A stretch of 64,000 nucleotides of DNA from NCBI GenBank assembly GCA_027559495.1, contig JAMXSV010000011.1, positions 135,004-199,003 of the forward strand, written 5' to 3'. Of this stretch, positions 55,101 to 64,000 are shown piece by piece (the stretch's first letter is position 1; each line of letters opens with the position of its first letter). The position numbers and the translations under genes are program-made. This DNA comes from Aurifilum marmelostoma. Lineage: Eukaryota > Ascomycota > Sordariomycetes > Diaporthales > Cryphonectriaceae. The notes below the pieces were generated by a model. It saw nothing but the letters and a program-made list of their open reading frames with translations, was not told where the DNA came from and did no database searches.

Positions 55101-58100
55101 TAAATGTAGCTATAAAATGGCTAGCAGAAGTAGAACTCTAACAATACTAAGTCAGCAGTTAATAGAGATATAGAATAGTTGCTAAATTACTTTATTCTAT
55201 TCTACCTTAGGAAAAGCTCGATTTTAATTGCTCTTCCTGCAAGCTATATATAGTTTAAATATAATTATTATTGCATAAGCAGGCAGTATTAGTAGAGGAT
55301 TGGGAAGGTACTCCTAGTTTAGTTTATTATAGGTTTAGCTTGCTATATTATCTAAGTTAAAATAGCTAAGCATTTGTTCCTAAGAGGTGCCGGCATTATG
55401 CCCAAGTAATTTAAGATATCTATATTGTATTAGTCTAAATAATATGCAACTCCTTATCTTAAGTATAGAGAACTGCAGTCTTCCCTCGCGCAATCTATAT
55501 TAATTGCTTTCTTCTATCCAATATAACCTTAATATTCGCTATTGCTATCTCCTTATAAACTAATCTTCTCTTAGCTCCTAGCTAGGAAGAAGCTTATACT
55601 AGCTTATTATCTAGCTCTCTTTTTCCTCTTACTGCTAATTAATAGCAGTATGCAGTTTTAATTATTTCTATCTTTTGCTATAGATGCTTAAGATTATGAT
55701 TCTATAGCAAATTATTATTCTTCAATCTACTCTAATAGGATATTATGCAATTAGAGCTTGCTTTTATTAGATACTAGAGCGCTAGAAAGCTAAGCATTAC
55801 TGCATGCCTTATTTGCATTGCACTAATGCTAGATTTTCTTAACTCTTCTTTTAGTCTCTTTATACTCTTTTCGAAATTTATTATAAAGTATAAGATAGTA
55901 ATGCTAAAACTTAATCTAAGTGCTTTATTAGCTCTATATATCCTATTATAAGGGAGTATTGCTTAATTTAAACTTTTATTAATGCTTGCAAATCTTATCC
56001 TTATATATATTAAATTGTTTATTGCTTTTATATGCCCGGATATATAACTGCTATAAGCGAAATGCCTACTAATTACGCAACTATTTGCAGAGAAACTCCT
56101 CTTTTACCCCCCCCTCAGTAAAAAGCCACTAGTCTATTATTAGTTGATATCTATTAGAGGGATTTTGCAGAGGGAAAATATAGTAAGGCAGGGAGCAAGG
56201 AGGATAGCTATCGCATTCGAGTTCCTTATACGCTTATAGTTTAAGCCTAAGTAATTCTTTATGCTCTTTTTCTTTATTAGGCAGCAGCATTATGCATCTA
56301 TATAGAATTAAAGTTAGTATATATATAAGAATATAGAAACTAATATAAATAGACTCTAATCTTAATTATAGCTTATCTGCATTAAAATTAGTACTTAATA
56401 TTTGCTGCTAGCTGCTTAGTTATTATCTGCTAGCACTGCAGCATTAGCTAGTTCTTCTACTAAATAAGATAGCTTGCGCAAATACTTATACTCTGCTTTT
56501 CTAAAAATTATAATCTAATTAGGATTAATAAGCTTATTAATGCTTAGGACTAAGATAATTCTATTGCAGTCTAATATGCAGGATTAGCAATTATCTGCCC
56601 TTAATTTATATAGGGCTATATATATCCTATCGCTATAGTTTATGCATATAGCCTGCTAAGCTAATTTATTAAGAGACAATTCGATTAAAGTGCTTATAGG
56701 AGAGTTTATAGTATAAAGGCAGATATATATTAATATTGCGTATATCTAGCTGCATTATGGTAGTTCTATTGAAGTTTCGATAGCAATAAATTAGAGGGTA
56801 GGAGCTAAGAGATCTAGCATATAGTATAAAGTATACTATATAATTATCTAAGCGGTTCCTAGTTAGTAGCAAGCATGCTAAATCTCCCTAACTTTTAAAT
56901 AGCTTATATAAAAGGACCTTCCTGCTCTGCATTTCCCGCATAATATATAAAAATATCTCTGCATCTATAATCTTCTTGCCTATTATTACCTTTTTTATTA
57001 GCTATATTTTATTATATCTTAATACTAGCATCTTTATACTATACTTACCTAATAATATATCTAATTCTAATCTTTTTGCAGTGCTAACTCTGTACTACTC
57101 TATTAGATTAGTGCATACTCTTTTAGAGATGCCTAAGAATTCGAAGTAGTTAATAGCTGCTATTAAGAATGCTAGCAATAAGCCTAGTTGCAAGAGCATA
57201 TCTGCTAAAGATATAGATGAACTTAGCAGTACTAAGAACTGCCTAGTCTTATCTTTTAATAGAATGCTATTACTTGAAAACCTAGAGAAAGGATTATAAT
57301 TTAGTATAAAGCCTAATATAAGCTATATTCTTTTAGGGATTGCTAGAAAAAGTAGTGCAATTAATAGCAATTATATAAGTTTATAGCTATTATATATACC
57401 TAGCTTCTACTAACCTGCAATTAGTATACTATCTCTATAGATAAAAATCTCTTTATCTGGTTATATAATTTCTTATTATTTAGTACTGCAGTTAGTTATT
57501 ATAATTAGAAGGGAATAGAGAAATAGAAAAAAGAGATATAGATTATGGCATATAAGCCTAGCAATGCTAATAATAATATATTAAAATCAATAATAATCCT
57601 CTGCAGGAAGCTTTAGATAGGTATCAAGTTTCTAAACCATAAAGCGCCTTCTTCTTCTTATCTCTAAAACTTGCAAGCATTTATTTAGAAGTGCTTAAAT
57701 AATTAGAAATAAAAGGAAATTAATAAGGGAGTCCTTTCTAAAATAAGAGGACTTGCTTTGCATAGCGCATATATAACTTAAGCCTCTACTAGAGCTTAAA
57801 CTCTATATTAAGATCTAATTTACTATAATGCTAGATAAATTAGAGCAGAATTATATAGCTAGATTTGCAAATTTATTTAGGCTTGGGATAGAGAGATTAT
57901 TGCTGCTAAGATATTCTCTTCTAATCTTAGAAAAAGACTATAAAAGGAAGATTAGAATTAATAGGAGCTTGCAGTATAATAAGAGTATGCTATTATAAAG
58001 TATTATACCCATATATATATGCTTTTATATCTATATAAGTTATATAATAAAATTAATGCTTCTATAGCAAAATATTATTTCGATATTTAACTTCTAATTA

Positions 58101-59697
58101 ATACCCTAGCTTACAATTATTATACAATACTATCCTCTTAAGCATATTAGCAATTTAAATATTACTAAGAAATTCAAATATATTACTGCTTTTAGTTAGA
58201 TGCTTAATAGCCTTATCTGCCTTTATAAAGCAGAGATAGTCTATTAAGATCTAAAACTAGAGAATCTGCTTATTTAGAGGAACTTATTCAAAGTTATTAT
58301 TGCTAATTTCAGCTTTGCAAAAGTTGCAAAGAATATTATTCTAAAGATGCTTTATAGCATGCTTAAGTATACAGCTCCCAAAATTATATTAAATCTCAGC
58401 TATAGCCTTTTAGTTAATATTTAGTCGCTCAGCGTTATTGCGCTAGAGTAGCTATATAATATCCTAGAACCTATCCCCTTAGCGGGCAATATAAGGGACT
58501 TATTGCTGGATAGCTAGGTCTGCAATTAGATAAGCTATTTTCTAGCCATACTAAAGGAGCAGGAAAATGCTGATATAATTATAGCTATTCTGAATTATAT
58601 AATAAAGATTAATGCTTATAAGAGAGAGATAGCATAATAGTGCCTAGTTAAGGGTATAGAGAATGGTTTGCTTGATAGAGATATGGTTACTAGCCTCGTT
58701 ATATATACAGAATGCCTAAGCGGTTATTCCCTCCTTGCCAAAAGGAAGTCAAGGACCCCAAGTATAAGATTAGGAACTCGGATAAATATATTATTAGCAT
58801 TATTAGATAGCAATGCATCTAAGTCTACAATTATCCTATAAAGGGATAATTATTAGAGCAATTATCAAGTTAGTATTTTAGCATATACTATAAATTAAAC
58901 TTGCAATTAATTTTATTCTTCTTAATCTTCTTAATAAAACTAGGCTATAATCTATTTTAAGCGCAAGAAAGCAAACTCTATTTATAGATATACTATACTA
59001 GCCTAATTGCAGCATAGTACTAGCTATTTATAATCCTGCAACTAATCTATAAGGACCTTCCTAAACTTTAGTTTATATAATAAAAGTAATATACTCTTTA
59101 AGATAAATCGCTGCTTATAGAAAAAAGCACCTTAGTTCGTCAGGTCTAGCATAAGTGCTAAGATAATAGCCTATATATTTGAATATTTTTTTATATTCTA
59201 GTTAATATCTTTATTATTAATTAAAATTTCTTTCTTTAGAGTATCTATATAGGGCAAATTAAACCCTATATAGTCTAGTTAAATGCATATAGATTTCTTA
59301 AATTCTATTAAATTATTAATATAAATATATATAGGGCAATAAAGAAAAATAATTTATTAAGATTCTTTACTTTATAAGTATCTTTAAGTTTAAAAATTAT
59401 ATAGCTCTTAATTAAGGAAGATCTTAAGCTTTTAATAAATTAGGCTTTCTTTTCCTTATATTTTAAAATTAGAATTACTGCAAATTATAGTTTTCTGCTA
59501 TAATAAAGCAATAATAACTTAATGCTAAAATATCTCTTACTTGCTATAAGAAAAAGGATTAATCCTTTTACTTTTTTCCTAAGGAGCAGCTTAGCTAAGT
59601 GCATCCTATATAGATCCAATTCGAAGTAAATATCCCTTAATTGCTCTTTATTATATCTATAGGGAGGCAGCAGTAATAATCCTAGCGAAATAGATAC

Positions 59698-60240
59698 TTA
59701 AGAGCCTCTTGCCTAAAAGCTTTCTGCTTAAGAGCTTCTTGCCTAAGAGCCTCCTGCCTAAAAGCCTCCTGCTTAAGAGCTTCCTGCCTAAGAGCCTCCT
59801 GCCTAAGAGCCTCCTGCCTAAGAGCCTCTTATCTGAGAGCCTCCTGCCTAAGAGCCTTCTACCTAAGAGCTTTCTGCCTAAGAGCTTCCTGCCTAAGAGC
59901 CTCCTGCCTAAGAGCCTCTTGCTTAAGAGCTTTCTGCCTAAGAGCTTCCTGCCTAAGAGCTTCCTGCCTAAGAGCCTTCTGCCTAAAAGCTTCTTGCCTA
60001 AGAGCTTCCTGCTTAAGAGCCTCCTGCTTAAGAGCCTCCTATCTAAGCAATTTCTTCCTAAAAGCCTCCTATTTAAGCAACTTCTTCCTAAGAGCCTCCT
60101 ATCTAAATGCTTGCTATCTAAAGAACTACTATCTAAGGGCCTTCTATCTAAGGAATACCTTAAGAGCCTTCTGCCCAAGGGCTTTCTGCCTAAGAACCTC
60201 TTACTTAAGGAACTCCCTAAAAAACTCCCTTAAGAGCTTC
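59698..60240. repeat. 15-bp tandem array, about 35 copies
   Basis: The unit is TAAGAGCCTCCTGCC with variants (CTCCTG/CTTCCTG-like T-C changes, AAAAGC for AAGAGC). Copies towards the right end are shorter or more diverged. Because the unit is five codons long and free of stops, both strands are open for over 170 codons (Leu-Pro-Lys-Ser-rich one way, Arg-Leu-Leu-Gly-rich the other). No flanking gene structure exists, so I treat this as a minisatellite. It is GC-richer than everything around it. Confidence 0.9.
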
Positions 60241-60661
60241 TCCTGCTTATTCTATTTTATAGGTAGGCTCTATTAGCAGTAGATTAGCTATTTCGATAGT
60301 TAATAATTAGTGCTATAAGAAAAAAAAAAAAAGAAAAAGAAAAAGAGAAAGAAAAGTACTGCTTCTTTAGTTATACAACTTTTCAATTATTGCTTTGCAG
60401 TTCTTAGGCTAAGCCTAGAAAAGCGCCTAGTTATCTAATTTAGACTAGGAACTAGATAGTTATATAAAATTACTATTATAAATAAAATAGTAAAATTTTA
60501 GATTATCTATAGTAAAGTTCCCTTTGCTATTTTTCTAGATATACTAGAGAACTTATATAGCTAACTTCTTAGCTTCTATATGCTTTATCTTAATTCGCAA
60601 TAGTTTATTAGAGATATTATAAATATTGGTTTTAGCCTAATTATTTATTACTAAAGCTTAT

Positions 60662-60666
<5 letters not shown>

Positions 60667-60713
<47 letters not shown>
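60667..60713. repeat. (AT)n microsatellite
   Basis: About 23 uninterrupted AT dinucleotides inside the AT-rich block. Confidence 0.95.
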
Positions 60714-60716
<3 letters not shown>

Positions 60717-63700
60717 CAATAATGTTCCTATAATAGAGGAAAATATTACCAAAAATAGACTTTTTTAATTAAAAATAATTAAAGTTTTTTATTTTAATTT
60801 TTTTAAGTTAAGTCTAGAGAATCTAAGATAAAGCTTAAATTATGCTAAAGGTTTCTATGCTCTATTAGATCCCGAAATCAATACTTGCATAGCTATAGCC
60901 GCCTTTCCTATTCGAATTCTCTATAATATATAACTATAAGCTAAGGCTATCCTTATCTCTTATTATCCCTAAATAGAAGCGCACTATATATATTTTCAAC
61001 TCCTTCTAGATAATTTCCTAATGCTTTCTAATCCAAGCTTCTAGAGCTATAGCTATTCTTTTAAATAGGAAACTATTATAATAAATATTATTAAAATTCT
61101 AGCTATTCTTCCTTAATTGCAATAAGCGCTAATCCTTATTCTCTATCTACTAATTATATTGCCCCTATCTTCTTTCTCTTTATAGATTAAAGGAAAATTA
61201 GTTAATTTAGTAGGAAAGTAAATCAATAATCTTAATAAAAATGTAGTATCTTTAATTTCTAAGCAAGTTGAAAGCAATCTAGACTTATTGCTATAATTCA
61301 TATTGGAATTGGCAAAAGCCTAGAATAATAAGTATTGCATAAACTAAATCTTTATTATTAAAGATATATTTTCGTTTATATTGCGCTTTATACTAAGTGT
61401 AAATAAAGCTATTAGAGTTTATAATAGATATAAAATATAATAATTTCTGCTAATGCTTTGCATCGTCTAACTGCACGCACTCTAAGGATGCATATATCCC
61501 TCTAATAGGGCAATTGCTATTATCAATAATGCTAATAATAAAAGAGGCTATATTTCCTATAGGAAATCTTGCGCAGTATAATTAGATAACCCTAAAAAGG
61601 ATAGAAGAAAGAGCATATTTTAAATAAGGGATAAATATAGGCATACAACACTATATAGTATTAGCTTTAAATAGAAATAAGGCATAATCTCAATAAATAT
61701 TAAATATATTAATATAATACTATTCTTATAATAATTTTCTAAATATAGATACAGGCTATGCCTTTATCTTAATATAATATATCTCTTATATACTTAAATA
61801 AATAATGCTCTAATATTATATATTTATTTTTATATATTTTTACTTATTTCTATAAGATTATTTAAGAATATATAGAGTACTAATTTTCTAATCTTATTTA
61901 AATATACTATCTGAACTTAACTAAATACTCTCCTGCTTTTCTCTTGCCTAACAATATAATAGCTACAGAACCTTAGCAAGGGATTTCGTAAATGCAGCTA
62001 TTCCTTTATAAAGATATTAAACTAAATCTAGAACTCGGGTTATTTGCATTCCTATCTGCTATGCTTATGCTTATAGCTAATATACATTGCCCTCTAGCTA
62101 TGCTAATATTTCCTCTATATAAATAAAATGCATATTTATATTATATAAGATGTTCTTATTTTAGCTCTTATAAGGGGCTGCAGTCTCTCTAAGCTATATA
62201 CTAAAATTAGCTTCTTTAGATAATAGAACTAACTAGGAAGTAATATCTATACCTATAAAATCGAAGTTATAGTTTATAAAAAAGTTATCTAGGGTTATTA
62301 TATCTATAAGTAGAAAATCTTCTTAGTTAATTATATCTATTATAAAAAGGGGGATTTTAGCTTTAGTACTCTTTAGTTAGATCTTAAAGAGATAAAAAAT
62401 ACTGCATTTTATTATTATTTTATTTGCAGCAATCTCCTTTTCCCTTAATTAAAGTTTAGATATCCTAATTTTAGGCGCACTATTTAGCTATATATAGCTA
62501 TCTTGCAGAATTAGAGCAGTTTCTATATCTAGCTCTATTAAACTAGCATCTACTAATTTAAAAATATTCTCTACTCTTAGAGTCTTTATACTATTATTAG
62601 CTACTAGCGCTATTCAAATCTCTAGTAGCCTAAATAATATCTAAGCCTATCTATAATATAGTCTAGAAGAGGGGGGAGAAGGGGCAGCAAGGAAGCTATA
62701 TTACTGTTAACTATTAGCTATATAATATAGCTAGGCTAGCAAGATAAATCCTTAGTTAAAAAGTTTACTAAGTATAGCATTCTTAATTCCATTTTCTCTC
62801 TAAAATTTTCTTTCTACTATAGCGCTATTTCTCTGCTGCATAGTTAATGCGCAAGCTTAGCTAATTAGGGGCATTTGCATAACTGCATTCCCTTCCCAAG
62901 AACTAGCTCTTATAGCTATTATAGGCTTTAATAGCTTTGCAAGCACCTAGATAACTCTTAATGAATAAAGGTCTAAGCAATATCTTTGGCAGCCTTAATT
63001 TATTAACACTATTACTCTTCTATCATTCAGCCTAAGCATAACCAGACTAATAGCGCAGCCTCCTTTCGATATGCTAATAGCATAGCAATATATCTATATT
63101 AATATACAGCTAGACCTATCTATTCAACTTTGCATAATCCTGCAGCTATTAGAATTAGGGGCATTTATAGTTTAGTATCTTATATAGCCCTAAATACTCC
63201 TAGCAGATAACTACTATCCAAAATAGATTTAGTATCTAGAGCTAGCAGCGCTAGTATTTCCTTCTTTTGCTGCAAGCAGTAGGGAGATTTATTATAAAAC
63301 TACTAACTATGCAGTTAAAAATGATTTAGAGCTATCTATTGAAGAATAATATGATAGAAAATAGAAAGGCAGGGGTAGAGGCTAGGAAAGGGCTTTTTGC
63401 AAGCTATAGGCAAAGACTAATATATAAAGCTATAGTAATATATAAAGAAAATAAGCATTATAATTATTAAGCTGCAAATAAATAAGAAGTAGCAACTAGT
63501 TTGTATTAAGGAATAAGTAGAGTATAAAGTATTATTTATATTTTATATATTTAGTAATATACTTGCATTATAAAGACTAGTAGCCTATAATTAGCAATTA
63601 ATTGCTAAATTATGCAGGGTTATCCTTGCATAGCAGTTGCCCTGCATGCTTTAATTCTATTAGTAGAGTTTAGGTTCTAAATGCCCGCTGCCTATTGCAG

Positions 63701-64000
63701 AGTATATACTAGCAGCTAAATATAGTTAGAGAGCAGTACTATTATTTTAATTAATAACTAAGAGTAATCTCCTTTAGATAGGAATGCAAGAGAACTGCAT
63801 TTAATCCTTTCTATATAAATAATCCTAGAAGATAAGAAAAAGGGGGCTAGCGCATAAGAATATTGCATAATAAAGTAGAGAGAACTAAATTAAGGTTTAT
63901 TATATTTCTGTTAGTTGCAGTAGCAAAATTATTTAGGGATTTATAGGTATAGGGGCTTTATTAGCAGAAAAGTTTAGCTATAATTTAGACTTGGGAAGCT

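Larger units (their letters stand above)
51310..64000. repeat. AT-rich, RIP-like degraded repeat block
   Basis: Composition changes sharply near 51310 to AT-rich sequence dominated by TA, TTA, TAA, CTA and TAG. Apart from the 15-bp array, the longest ATG-to-stop frame I see in 12.7 kb is about 67 codons, so no gene survives. CpG is very scarce. Short peptides with coding-like texture remain between stops (for example around 57130-57290 and 58250-58560), suggesting mutated transposon coding regions, but none identifies a family. C-to-T repeat-induced point mutation of old transposons is the natural explanation in an ascomycete. The block reaches the window end, so its size and chromosomal setting are unknown. 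Confidence 0.85.

Noticed and set aside
59657..60233. Long Leu/Lys/Ser- and Arg/Leu-rich frames on both strands
   Set aside because: They follow from a 15-bp stop-free tandem unit and have no gene structure around them.
59698..60240. CRISPR-like array
   Set aside because: Units are contiguous 15-mers without spacers, in a eukaryotic genome.
60667..60713. Centromere, origin or telomere signal in the AT-rich block
   Set aside because: Only a simple AT microsatellite; no telomeric TTAGGG repeats were seen and AT-richness alone is not evidence of a centromere or origin.

Overview
The window is chromosomal DNA of a filamentous ascomycete (Pezizomycotina, probably a Sordariomycete). Genes are interrupted by short 5' GT...AG 3' introns of about 50-170 bp with CTRAC-like branch points. 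There is a fungal secondary-metabolite cluster with an AflR/AflJ-type regulator pair, and a gene-dense housekeeping segment. The last ~12.7 kb is an abruptly AT-rich, gene-free block with stops in all frames, which looks like RIP-mutated repeat DNA.

Layout. 0.7-1.8 kb: a short-chain dehydrogenase resembling 3-ketodihydrosphingosine reductase. 4.0-27.9 kb: a polyketide cluster with a cytochrome P450 (-), an MFS DHA2 exporter (+), an AflJ/AflS-like degenerate O-methyltransferase (-), an AflR-like Zn2Cys6 activator (+), an EthD-type atrochrysone-carboxylate decarboxylase (-), a DUF1772 anthrone oxygenase (+), a metallo-beta-lactamase-type thioesterase (-), a non-reducing PKS without its own thioesterase (SAT-KS-AT-PT-ACP, 1862 aa, +) and a second MFS transporter (-). 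30.4-31.9 kb: a three-histidine-box membrane fatty-acid desaturase (-). 31.9-36.9 kb: gene-poor, with one weak three-exon candidate. 36.9-50.4 kb: conserved single-copy-type genes: a C2H2 zinc-finger protein, a CUE-domain Cue3/ASCC2 homologue, ribosomal protein uS10 (S20), a Nup42-like CCCH/FG nucleoporin and 5-oxoprolinase. 51.3-64 kb: AT-rich block with a ~96-bp tandem array, a 15-bp tandem array and an (AT)n tract.

How the cluster should work. By homology to the geodin, monodictyphenone, agnestin and cladofulvin systems, the PKS builds an acetyl-primed octaketide. The stand-alone beta-lactamase-fold enzyme releases it as atrochrysone carboxylic acid, the EthD protein decarboxylates it to the anthrone series, and the DUF1772 protein oxidises the anthrone to an anthraquinone such as emodin. 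No ring-reducing enzymes of the MdpC/MdpK kind and no Baeyer-Villiger or chlorinating enzymes are seen. The only obvious tailoring enzyme is the P450, whose I-helix lacks the usual acid-threonine pair. I therefore infer emodin or a P450-coupled bianthraquinone of the skyrin type as the product; this is not demonstrated. The AflR/AflJ pair is the likely switch and the two MFS proteins the likely exporters.

Two coding breaks stand out: a +1 in a six-G run near the end of the Nup42 gene, and a possible frame break at the 5' end of the desaturase. The Nup42 gene also has a 1.08-kb intron that carries a long open frame in phase with its second exon.
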